A stretch of DNA of 64,000 nucleotides from an uncultured Sulfitobacter sp. (GTDB lineage Bacteria > Pseudomonadota > Alphaproteobacteria > Rhodobacterales > Rhodobacteraceae), in the NCBI RefSeq assembly GCF_947500075.1, contig NZ_CANMQS010000001.1, positions 682,001 to 746,000 on the forward strand, read 5' to 3'. The notes under the pieces are model-generated. The model had not been told where the DNA came from. It made no database searches and saw nothing but the letters and a program-made list of their open reading frames with translations. Shown piece by piece: positions 20,361 through 27,653 of the stretch (within the stretch, counting starts at the first letter, position 1; each line of letters begins with the position of its first letter). A program made the position numbers and the translations under genes.

Positions 20361-22226
20361 ATGGCCATCGCGACACAAATTGACACGAATGACGCATTCG
20401 ATTGGAGTGAGAGAACAACAGAAGAGTTCGTCCAGTCGGGCCAGACCTTCAGGAATGTCACCACCACATTTGATGATGGCCACCTTGAGGTTAGGAACTT
20501 CGTGGACGGCCTTCTGACCCAGTGGTCTCTGACCGATCCGACGGATGTCTTGCCCGTTCAAAGCCAACAGATCACATACGGCGCATTCGGGAATATCACC
20601 ACGATAGATGCGTTGGACGACGGGTCAGTGCGCACGCTGAAAACCTATGCGTATGCTGAGGCCTTCGGGATCGCGTATCTCGTCTCATCGGTCAAGACCG
20701 ATGAAGGAAACAGCCATTCCTGGGCCACCATCCGCACAGGTTTCGACGGCGGTCGCCGGGTAACAGAGCGTGAAGTCGTCTTCGACAACGGTGACGTGCG
20801 GGCAGAAACGTACTTTTTCGGAACGCTGACCCAAAAGGTAACGACGACATCCAACGGCAACACAACGCTTACCGTATTCGATGGGGACAAGCGGGTCTCC
20901 ATTCTACAGGAGGATGTGAGCAACAGCGCGACCTGGACGTCGATTTCGACAAGATTCAACATCGACGGTGAATACAGTTCAAAAACCATCATCCATGACA
21001 ATGGCATGCAAGAGACCATATACCCGTTTGCAAATGACGCCGGGCGCGCCGTGAGAAAACGGGACTTCGGAGATCTTTGGGACTGGGATGATCATTCGGT
21101 TGCCTTCGACGCAGACGGACAAAAACTTCACGAGCAGCTGAACTACGACAATGGGGTCTCCGTTACGACCCGCTATACCGATGGCATTGCAACCTCCGTC
21201 ACGGAAAACGACACTGGCAACGTGGAGGATTGGACGCAAAAGTCATCGACCTACTCGGTCCTGCACGGGACCGGGACCTATTCCATCAGGTATGACGACG
21301 GCGGCTCGTTCCGCACGGTCACTCAGGATGGCGTGCTGGTTTCCCGAACTGAAAGCGATGAAAGATCTCAGACCCCCTGGAAAAGCAGGACTCAGACTTT
21401 TGAGAACGGCGTCGAGCTCACGCGAACGATCCTCTTTGATGATGGAGGGAGTGCGTACTACGAGAATGAAAACCTGATCAGACGCAGTTGGTCAGATCGT
21501 GACGACAGCGCATTATGGTCCAGCGTCGTGAACACCTATTCAAGCTCCGGCGAATTGGTAAGCAGACGAACAGACTTCGATAGCGGCCAATGGCGTCACG
21601 AGACATTCACGGATGGCGTGCGCACCTACGTGGACAGAAATGCTCCCATCAACACCGAAACCTGGACCAGAATCGAAATGACATTTGATCTGGCGGGCAA
21701 CACGACCGACCGAACGATCAGTTTCGTCGGGGGCGTGTCCCAGCACGATGTGTTCAGCGAAGGCATGCGCAGCGTAACAACACGCACCGATGGGGGAGGT
21801 ACAAAAATCTGGGACACATCCGTGACCCGTTTTGATCAGTCCGGCGCGATCATCAGCAAGACCGTGACCTTTGACAACGGCGTCGTTCAACAAGAGCACC
21901 ACGATGAGGGCGAACTCACATCGCAGGTACGCATGGACTTGAACGACATATTCCTGTGGCAAACCATCACATCCTCCAAAAACCCCGAAGACGACAGCCA
22001 ATGGATTGAGCACACCGAGTTTGATAACGGCGATGAAGCCGCCAGTCTCCTCGAGGACGGGCAAAGGCTTTTGCACGTCGAAATGCACCAGACGCAATCT
22101 GCATCATGGTTGGTTCGCGTGAGTGAATATGCCGACGGGGACCCGTCAATCACGACCTATGACCAGCTTGATGATGTCCCGCAGATCTATCTTGACCTGT
22201 TGGGCACAGATACCATTCTGGCCTGA
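20361..22226 (+). CDS. Large WxxxxxxFDxxG...FDNG repeat protein
   Basis: The 621-residue protein (ATG at 20361; a GTG at 20352 would add three residues) consists almost wholly of about eleven imperfect repeats of roughly 45-47 residues. Each unit has the pattern W, then FD or F plus G about eight residues on, then FDNG or DDGG, then an aromatic and DG before the next acidic linker. Examples are REVVFDNGDVRAETYFFGTL and KTVTFDNGVVQQEHHDEGEL. No signal peptide or membrane segment is present. The regular beta-strand-like spacing suggests a beta-rich solenoid or propeller-like fold and perhaps secretion by a C-terminal signal, but no RTX nonapeptides are visible. Function unknown. It lies just outside the left end of the genomic island. 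Confidence 0.75.
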   Translation: MAIATQIDTNDAFDWSERTTEEFVQSGQTFRNVTTTFDDGHLEVRNFVDGLLTQWSLTDPTDVLPVQSQQITYGAFGNITTIDALDDGSVRTLKTYAYAEAFGIAYLVSSVKTDEGNSHSWATIRTGFDGGRRVTEREVVFDNGDVRAETYFFGTLTQKVTTTSNGNTTLTVFDGDKRVSILQEDVSNSATWTSISTRFNIDGEYSSKTIIHDNGMQETIYPFANDAGRAVRKRDFGDLWDWDDHSVAFDADGQKLHEQLNYDNGVSVTTRYTDGIATSVTENDTGNVEDWTQKSSTYSVLHGTGTYSIRYDDGGSFRTVTQDGVLVSRTESDERSQTPWKSRTQTFENGVELTRTILFDDGGSAYYENENLIRRSWSDRDDSALWSSVVNTYSSSGELVSRRTDFDSGQWRHETFTDGVRTYVDRNAPINTETWTRIEMTFDLAGNTTDRTISFVGGVSQHDVFSEGMRSVTTRTDGGGTKIWDTSVTRFDQSGAIISKTVTFDNGVVQQEHHDEGELTSQVRMDLNDIFLWQTITSSKNPEDDSQWIEHTEFDNGDEAASLLEDGQRLLHVEMHQTQSASWLVRVSEYADGDPSITTYDQLDDVPQIYLDLLGTDTILA

Positions 22227-22335
22227 TGCGCCGGTCCTGAATTCAAACGGCCGAACCCGATGCTAGTGAGTTATGGCGTCACAGGCTCCCAGCTGGCAGC
22301 ACCGCGTGCAGATCCCACAAATCTTCTCATAAAAC

Positions 22336-22384
22336 CATGGCGATCCCTGAAGGACTCGAACCCTCAACCTGCTGATTAGAAGTC
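22336..22384. repeat. Left attachment repeat (tRNA-Arg 3' fragment)
   Basis: This 49-bp sequence is identical to 57129-57177, which is the 3' part (from the anticodon arm to CCA) of tRNA-Arg(UCU). Here the 5' half of the tRNA is absent, so it is a duplicated fragment, not a gene. It marks the left end of the 34.8-kb island and lies about 200 bases before the integrase start. Confidence 0.93.
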
Positions 22385-22548
22385 GCCGGGTATCGTACTT
22401 CCTCTCGAAATCCACGGACGTCCACCAACGCCCCACGACATCTCATTTAATCAATAAAAATAAGAGACTTGCGGATCTCTCCAAGTTGCGCAGCAGGCAA
22501 TTTCTGTCTATGACTGTCCGTAGTTGTCTACCAACATCTCACCGATTT

Positions 22549-22579
22549 TGTCCCCCCAGTGTCCCCCAGCTGTCCCCCA
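22549..22579 (+). promoter_or_regulatory. Three phased TGTCCCCCA repeats, putative integrase arm sites (left)
   Basis: Copies start at 22549 (one extra C), 22560 and 22571, that is every 11 bases. TGTC also recurs every 10 bases just upstream at 22505, 22515 and 22525. The same TGTCCCCCA unit occurs twice, 11 bases apart, near the right end (57054 and 57065). The position between the att core and int fits arm-type binding sites of a tyrosine integrase. The region 22227-22591 otherwise holds no gene. Confidence 0.6.
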
Positions 22580-22591
22580 AACGGGTGTTTC

Positions 22592-23842
22592 ATGAAAACC
22601 AAACTGACCGAGCCAGTCCTACAGAAGTTCAAGAAGCAGGTGCCTACCGAGGGGCGAGTTGAGATATCAGACACGTTGCGACCTGGATTGCGCCTAAGGC
22701 TATCAGCAGCTGGCAAAGCGGTGTGGATGTACGAGAAACGCATCAAGGGAGGGCCAAAAAGGAAGCACACCTTTGGGACTTGGCCGGAACCCATAAGCCT
22801 CGCTGAAGCCCGAAAGCTCGCGCTTGAGATCGAGGCGGAGGCCGCGAAGGGTATAGACAGGGTGCAAATGGCCGCGAAAGAAAAGCAGGAAGCCGAACGG
22901 GCAGAAGCCCAGATCAAGTCACTGCAAACCGTAATCGATACCTACGCAGACCTCCATCTCTCTACCATCCGCACGGGCGACAAACGAAAACGTCAGATCG
23001 AGGTTGCCCTTCAGAAGCATCTAAGCAACCCGGTTGGGGAGCTTACGCGCGCTGACCTTCAGAAAGCTGTTGATGATAAAGCAAAGGAAGGCAGGTTGGT
23101 TGCCGCCAACCGAATTAGAGCGGCATTGCTCGCATTCTCAAGCTGGGCGTTCGGCAGGAGCTACATCGCTTCAAACATCGGACAAGGTATTGCCAAAGCG
23201 GGGCGAGAGACAGCCAGAGAACGTGTGCTGGATATCCAAGAAGTCCGTGCGATCTGGAATGCAACCTTCGAAATTGGTCCTCTCTGGGGTCCGGTGTTCC
23301 GCCTTTTCATCCTTACCGTCCAGCGGCGCGGCGAAATCCTTGGCCTTCGGATCGCGGAGTTGGACCTTGAGCGAGGGCGGATCGTCAAGCCGGGATCACA
23401 GACTAAGAATGACAAAGGTCACATCACTCACTTGTCGCCCCCTGCCCTTCCTGAAGTACAAGCCGCTTTGGCGGACGCACAGGAGCGTGCCGAAGAAAAG
23501 GGCCATGCTGCAGATTATCTGTTCACTACAACGGGTACGACGCCGGTCTCTGGCATCAGCCGGGCTAAGGAGCGGCTGGACAAAATTCTTGGCGACAAAG
23601 TCGGGCCTTGGCGAATTCACGACATCCGCACAGCCTTCTCGACCGCGATGGCCGATGCCGATGTGCCTGAAGCAGTTTCGGACCGCGTGTTGAACCATGT
23701 TGCTGGTGGGTCGGCGCCAAGTGCGGTTTCGCGGGTCTACAACCAAGCAGAGATGCTGCCACAAAGGGCGGCCGCGCTTGATCGCTGGGCGGCACTGGTG
23801 ACCGGCGAAAGCGCTGATGTGATCAAGTTGGAGGTGAAGTGA
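22592..23842 (+). CDS. int: Tyrosine-type site-specific integrase (DUF4102 class)
   Basis: The 416-residue integrase catalyses recombination between the island and the chromosomal tRNA-Arg site. The N-terminus has the DUF4102 arm-binding fold (LRPGLRLRLSAAGKAVWMYE, then KHTFGTWPEPISLAEARK), a central core-binding domain, and a C-terminal catalytic domain with the Arg of RRGEILGLR, HDIR, the His of LNHVAG and the Tyr of VYNQ. The ATG at 22592 is used; an upstream frame through the TGTCCCCCA repeats is an artefact. The gene sits beside the left attachment repeat, transcribed into the island. The next gene overlaps its stop (TGATG). Confidence 0.95.
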   Translation: MKTKLTEPVLQKFKKQVPTEGRVEISDTLRPGLRLRLSAAGKAVWMYEKRIKGGPKRKHTFGTWPEPISLAEARKLALEIEAEAAKGIDRVQMAAKEKQEAERAEAQIKSLQTVIDTYADLHLSTIRTGDKRKRQIEVALQKHLSNPVGELTRADLQKAVDDKAKEGRLVAANRIRAALLAFSSWAFGRSYIASNIGQGIAKAGRETARERVLDIQEVRAIWNATFEIGPLWGPVFRLFILTVQRRGEILGLRIAELDLERGRIVKPGSQTKNDKGHITHLSPPALPEVQAALADAQERAEEKGHAADYLFTTTGTTPVSGISRAKERLDKILGDKVGPWRIHDIRTAFSTAMADADVPEAVSDRVLNHVAGGSAPSAVSRVYNQAEMLPQRAAALDRWAALVTGESADVIKLEVK

Positions 23843-24612
23843 TGTCTGATGAATTAGAGCCAGATTGGGTGCCCTTCAGCGAACAAGTTACGTCTGACGG
23901 ACCCTGCATGCCGGACCTTGATGAAGGTGCCGAGGTGATCCTGGCGGTCATACAAGATCATTTCCCGGATAATTCAGTTTGTAATTGCTGGGCCAATGAA
24001 ATTTGGCAAACCTACGAGATTGGCATTAACGCTGAAGGGCAGACGAAGAAAACAACATCCATAGCCAAAGAAACTAAAGAGCTAGATGATGTAATCAAAA
24101 ACCTTAAGAGGGCAAAGAACAAGCTGGCGAACGTAAAAGCCCAAGGACGCATTGCTTTAAGAAACCTTGCAGCCAAGTTGCTGATCGGGGCGGAAGCTGT
24201 CCAAGAGGCAATTGAAGAACCCTATGTTGGCCATGACCCCTGGATACACATAGGCGAAGCGAAAGTGACCCAGATCATTTCTCAACATCTGGATATGCTG
24301 ATCGTTGACCTCAGCAAAGCTATCGAGGTGGTCAAAAAGGGGCCAAACCGCGGGAAAGGCAACATCCATAATTTAGCCACAAATGCGGTTGCTCAAGAGT
24401 GTTACGAAGTATTCGCTGGCCTGACCGGACAGATTCCGAAGTATTCTACTAGTGGCGTAACAAACAAGAGATCCGGAGAATTCTCCGATTTCCTGACCAG
24501 TGTTCTTCTTTTACTCAACCTTAAGATCAATACCGGGGTGGAAGAGTTTACCCGGGACGTTATTGATGAGAAAAAGGAAAAACCAAAGGAGAGTGCCCCC
24601 ATTCTCCGCTAG
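23842..24612 (+). CDS. Hypothetical integrase-coupled island protein
   Basis: The 256-residue protein starts at the ATG overlapping the int stop (TGATG) with GGAGG upstream, so it is coupled to int. It is acidic at the N-terminus and has a Lys-rich helical centre (DVIKNLKRAKNKLANVKAQG) and a charged tail. I do not recognise a domain, although proteins with this general look (NLATNAVAQECYEVFAGLTG, then a conserved short C-terminal block) are common beside integrases in alphaproteobacterial islands. Its coupling suggests a role in integration control, but that is inference. Confidence 0.7.
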   Translation: MSDELEPDWVPFSEQVTSDGPCMPDLDEGAEVILAVIQDHFPDNSVCNCWANEIWQTYEIGINAEGQTKKTTSIAKETKELDDVIKNLKRAKNKLANVKAQGRIALRNLAAKLLIGAEAVQEAIEEPYVGHDPWIHIGEAKVTQIISQHLDMLIVDLSKAIEVVKKGPNRGKGNIHNLATNAVAQECYEVFAGLTGQIPKYSTSGVTNKRSGEFSDFLTSVLLLLNLKINTGVEEFTRDVIDEKKEKPKESAPILR

Positions 24613-24649
24613 TGGGGCAAATAACCCAAAAAATATCATTTGCCCCACT
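24611..24649. promoter_or_regulatory. Perfect 12-bp inverted repeat before the AlpA-like gene
   Basis: AGTGGGGCAAAT (24611-24622) and ATTTGCCCCACT (24638-24649) are perfect inverted arms around a 15-base A-rich loop. It starts in the stop codon of the preceding gene and lies about 65 bases before the AlpA-like gene. It may be the terminator of the int operon or an operator for the AlpA-like regulator. Confidence 0.55.
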
Positions 24650-24714
24650 TAGACCAAGGCGAGTGTGACATGCTCAAACCACTCCTGAACCATCTCGGAC
24701 AGGAGTAAAACACA

Positions 24715-24909
24715 ATGCGTATCCCCCTCGAGCAGCGCCGCCTGCTTCCCCTCAAAGATGCGGCTGCCTATACCGGCATGTCCCGCTCGACGCTTTACGC
24801 TCAAGAGAAGCTCGGCCGCCTCAAATTCACCAAAATCCTTGGCTCGACCCGGGTTGAACTGGCTGAACTTGATCGCTGGATCAATGAAACCGCACAGGTT
24901 TCGAACTGA
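24715..24909 (+). CDS. AlpA-like helix-turn-helix regulator / excisionase
   Basis: The 64-residue protein is almost entirely a MerR-like winged HTH of the AlpA/excisionase type: LLPLKDAAAYTGMSRSTLYA then RVELAELDRWI. Such proteins control int expression or act as directionality factors in prophages and satellites. AGGAG lies nine bases upstream. A 12-codon leader frame (24670-24708) ends just before it and contains that ribosome-binding site, which could couple translation. The stop overlaps the start of the next small gene (TGATG), opening a tightly packed replication module. Confidence 0.85.
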   Translation: MRIPLEQRRLLPLKDAAAYTGMSRSTLYAQEKLGRLKFTKILGSTRVELAELDRWINETAQVSN

Positions 24910-25049
24910 TGAAGGATTCTCCCTCAGATAAGGCCCAGCCAGTCGGCAAAGAGGGCCAAGCGCACGCTCCCGATCAACAGAAGCAGGTGGACAACTGGAA
25001 ACCTGCCAGTTCTTTCATTCCTAACATCATGGCGGGCTGGAAGAAATGA
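24909..25049 (+). CDS. 46-residue coupled small protein
   Basis: This small frame begins at the ATG overlapping the AlpA-like stop (TGATG) and ends in a TGA overlapping the helicase ATG (ATGA). Overlap at both ends strongly suggests real translation. The product is polar, Gln/Lys/Pro-rich (KAQPVGKEGQAHAPDQQKQ) and ends with IPNIMAGWKK. It has no recognisable domain. By position it could be a helicase-loading or regulatory peptide, but this is only a guess. Confidence 0.6.
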   Translation: MKDSPSDKAQPVGKEGQAHAPDQQKQVDNWKPASSFIPNIMAGWKK

Positions 25050-26446
25050 ACCAGGTCAGCCACATCCAACCCGGCAACGACGCGCCTCCGCATTCGATTG
25101 AAGCCGAGCAACAGCTTCTTGGGTCAATCTTGCTGAACTACGGAACCACCCATGTGACCGCAGGTGGCGGGGCAGATATCTTCTACGATCCAGTTCACCG
25201 TGATGTTTTTAATGTTTGTCTTGGGCTGGAGAAAAATGGCCGGACAGTTTCACCTGTCACAGTGGCAGCCTCCCTCTCCGAAGACCTTGTGGAGCGTTTG
25301 AGCGAACTGGGCGGGAAAGGTTACCTGGCCCGTCTTGCAGGTGCATCTGTGTCCAGTTCAATGGCTGCCAGCTACGTGGAAGTCTTAGCGGAAGCCAAAT
25401 CCAAGCGCGACCTCATCGCAATCATGGACCGGGCCCGCGACGGTATCGCGCAAGGTGATCTGCTGGCATCCGATATTGCCGCGCAGATGGAAGGTGCGTT
25501 TGGCGTTCTGAGCCAATCCGAAACAGCCGTGAAACCAACGTCCATGATGGCGGCAGTCACCGGCGCAATGGAGCAAGCAAACAACGCCCACGAGGGTGAA
25601 CGCATCGACAGTGTAGCAAGCGGGATCAATGCCTTAGATCAGATCATTCCCGGCTTTGGTGCTGGCGAACTCTGGCTCCTCGGCGGACGTCCGTCTATGG
25701 GCAAAACCGCAGTCGCCTTGTCTGTGGGGTTGAATGCAGCGCGTGCTGGTCACCCAGTCGTCATTGCCTCGTTGGAGATGGCGCCCGAAGCCATGGCACT
25801 GCGCGCGCTTTCAGAGCAGACCGCCCGTCTCAACCGCCCAACTCCATACTCCGATATCCGCCGCGGGCATTATGACGACGCTCAGGAAACGGCTCTCTTC
25901 AATGCTGCAGAAGAGGTGGCGGAACTGCCAATCACGTTCCTTCCTCGCCAATACCAAGACACGAGCCTTCTGCAAGTTGGTGTGAAGCAGTCGCTGCGTC
26001 AGATGGCCGGAGAAAAGACGCCCCTTGTCCTGATCGATTATGCTCAACTTTTGAAGGCAAAAGCCCGTACCCGCTATGAGCAAGTGACGGAAATCAGCCT
26101 TGCCCTGAAGAGCCTGGCGATGGACCTGGGTGTTCCTGTCATAGCCCTCTCACAGCTTTCCCGTTCTTTGGAAGATCGTGATGACAAACGCCCGAAGATG
26201 TCCGATCTGCGCGAATCCGGGCAGCTCGAACAAGACGCTGACGGTGTTATGTTCTGCTTCCGCGACGAGTATTACCTCGAGCGTGAAGAGCCCTCCACTG
26301 ATGACCTCGAAGACTACGCAGATTGGACCGCCGCCAGTTTGGCAGCAAAGAACCGCCTGGAGATCATCGTTGCAAAACAGCGCCAAGGCCGGATCGCAAC
26401 TGCGCACGTGATGTTCGACGCCGCTGTCAACCGGATCTGGGAGTAA
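25046..26446 (+). CDS. Phage-type replicative DNA helicase (DnaB family)
   Basis: The 466-residue helicase has both DnaB parts: an N-terminal helical domain (PHSIEAEQQLLGSILLN) and a RecA-like C-terminal ATPase with Walker A GGRPSMGKTAVALS, Walker B VLIDYAQLL, and the loop ALSQLSRSLEDRDDKRPKM followed by DLRESGQLEQDADGV. It unwinds DNA at the fork. It differs from a host DnaB in being embedded between the AlpA-like gene and an iteron-containing initiator gene, so it very probably replicates this element. Its start overlaps the upstream small gene. The ATPase motifs are intact. Confidence 0.94.
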   Translation: MNQVSHIQPGNDAPPHSIEAEQQLLGSILLNYGTTHVTAGGGADIFYDPVHRDVFNVCLGLEKNGRTVSPVTVAASLSEDLVERLSELGGKGYLARLAGASVSSSMAASYVEVLAEAKSKRDLIAIMDRARDGIAQGDLLASDIAAQMEGAFGVLSQSETAVKPTSMMAAVTGAMEQANNAHEGERIDSVASGINALDQIIPGFGAGELWLLGGRPSMGKTAVALSVGLNAARAGHPVVIASLEMAPEAMALRALSEQTARLNRPTPYSDIRRGHYDDAQETALFNAAEEVAELPITFLPRQYQDTSLLQVGVKQSLRQMAGEKTPLVLIDYAQLLKAKARTRYEQVTEISLALKSLAMDLGVPVIALSQLSRSLEDRDDKRPKMSDLRESGQLEQDADGVMFCFRDEYYLEREEPSTDDLEDYADWTAASLAAKNRLEIIVAKQRQGRIATAHVMFDAAVNRIWE

Positions 26447-26450
26447 CAGA

Positions 26451-27167
26451 ATGAGCCACGAAGCCACAAATTGGGCGATCAAGCAACGCGGCCTTAAACC
26501 CAGTGCGAAGATTTTGCTGTGGCATCTGTGTGACCGGTACAACCCGGATCATGGCTGCTTCCCATCCCAAGAGACACTCGCCGAAGATTGCGAAACAAAC
26601 GTCCGAACAATCCGGCGTCAATTGCAGGTCCTTGAAGCGGCTGGTTTGATCAGGAAGGAGCACCGGAAGGGGAAAGGCGGCACCTTCAATTCCGACCGGT
26701 ACTTCCTCGCTTTTGAGGCCGAATTTGACCAGCGGACAAACTGTCCAGCGGACAAATTGACCGTAGGACAAAACATGTCGCCACCAGCGGACAAAAAGTG
26801 TCAAAACCAGCGGACAAATTGTCCTACTAACCCTGTAAGTAACTCAATAACTAAACAGGTAAGGGCAAGTTACCCCGATCAGTTCGAAGAATTCTGGAAA
26901 ATTGTTCCGAAGAAGGTCTCCAAGGAGGATGCCTTCAAAGCCTACAAGGTCGCACTCAAAAAAGCATCGCCGGAAGAACTCCTTGACGGGATGGTTCGCT
27001 ACGCTGAAAGCCGCCGCCATCAGGACCCAACCTTCACAAAACATCCAGGGAGTTGGCTTCGTGCTGGCGGTTGGATGGACGAGGTTCCCCAGGTGTCAGC
27101 CGCAGTCGAACCGGAACGGGCTGCCAAGAGGAACCGCTGGAAAGCAATTGCGCAGCAGCCAACCTGA
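26451..27167 (+). CDS. HTH replication initiator (lambda O-like organisation)
   Basis: The 238-residue protein starts four bases after the helicase gene. Its N-terminal winged HTH (about 1-90) includes KPSAKILLWHLCDRYNPDHG and QETLAEDCETNVRTIRRQLQ. A low-complexity linker (about 93-125, QRTNCPADK) is encoded by repeated DNA, and a C-terminal domain (about 140-230) begins QFEEFWKIVPKKVSKEDAFK, a pattern common in phage replication proteins. The neighbouring DnaB helicase and the iterons inside the gene make an origin-binding initiator the best call. The protein presumably binds the iterons and recruits the helicase. Biochemical role is inferred. Confidence 0.85.
   Translation: MSHEATNWAIKQRGLKPSAKILLWHLCDRYNPDHGCFPSQETLAEDCETNVRTIRRQLQVLEAAGLIRKEHRKGKGGTFNSDRYFLAFEAEFDQRTNCPADKLTVGQNMSPPADKKCQNQRTNCPTNPVSNSITKQVRASYPDQFEEFWKIVPKKVSKEDAFKAYKVALKKASPEELLDGMVRYAESRRHQDPTFTKHPGSWLRAGGWMDEVPQVSAAVEPERAAKRNRWKAIAQQPT
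26729..26824 (+). repeat. Iterons inside the initiator gene, putative replication origin
   Basis: The 12-mer CCAGCGGACAAA occurs exactly at 26729, 26745, 26784 and 26807, with a degenerate fifth copy (CCGTAGGACAAA) at 26761. Spacings are 16, 16, 23 and 23 bases. Two copies extend into near-palindromes, GGACAAACTGTCC (26734-26746) and GGACAAATTGTCC (26812-26824). A run of A/T-rich sequence follows at about 26825-26866. Iterons within the initiator gene next to helicase genes match the lambda origin layout. Confidence 0.75.
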
Positions 27168-27245
27168 GCCTTCCCCAACCGATGCCAAGCAAACTTGCCG
27201 CAATGTGACCAACAAACCGCTACCCAACAATCAGGAGGCCGAACA

Positions 27246-27653
27246 ATGAGCAATGATCCCGCTGCAACCGACAACACAGCACAGGACGAGCCCCCGCTGG
27301 CGCCGACCATGCGCCCCCTCTTCAGCGAAGACGGTCGCGCCATCTTTGGCTACGCGGACGCTGCCGTCGCCGAGGCAATTGTCCAGAAGCTCCCGATCTA
27401 CTTTTGGAAGCATGAGGAGGTCAGCGGATCGGGTAAGGACAGCGTTCAGCCTCACGTCGGTCCAATGCCTGGCGCCTTCCATCGCGTCACGGGTCTCGGC
27501 AATGGCAAGGAAATCCAACCCGATGATCTTCTCGGTGTCGCGCTGACAGCGCTGCAGAACGCTCTCTACCGGATCCAGTACCTTGAGGACCAACTTCTGG
27601 ACGGTCGGGGGTTCCGGAACCAACAGGACAAAAGCATGGAGGTAACCCACTGA
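27246..27653 (+). CDS. Hypothetical phage-module protein
   Basis: The 135-residue protein starts at the ATG at 27246, preceded by AGGAGG; an upstream in-frame start lacks a site. It is acidic at the N-terminus, has a central block GYADAAVAEAIVQKLPIYFW and a helical C-terminal part (DDLLGVALTALQNALYRIQY). No family is recognised. It ends at the ATG of the next large gene (TGATG), so it belongs to the same transcript as the virion-type proteins. Confidence 0.65.
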   Translation: MSNDPAATDNTAQDEPPLAPTMRPLFSEDGRAIFGYADAAVAEAIVQKLPIYFWKHEEVSGSGKDSVQPHVGPMPGAFHRVTGLGNGKEIQPDDLLGVALTALQNALYRIQYLEDQLLDGRGFRNQQDKSMEVTH

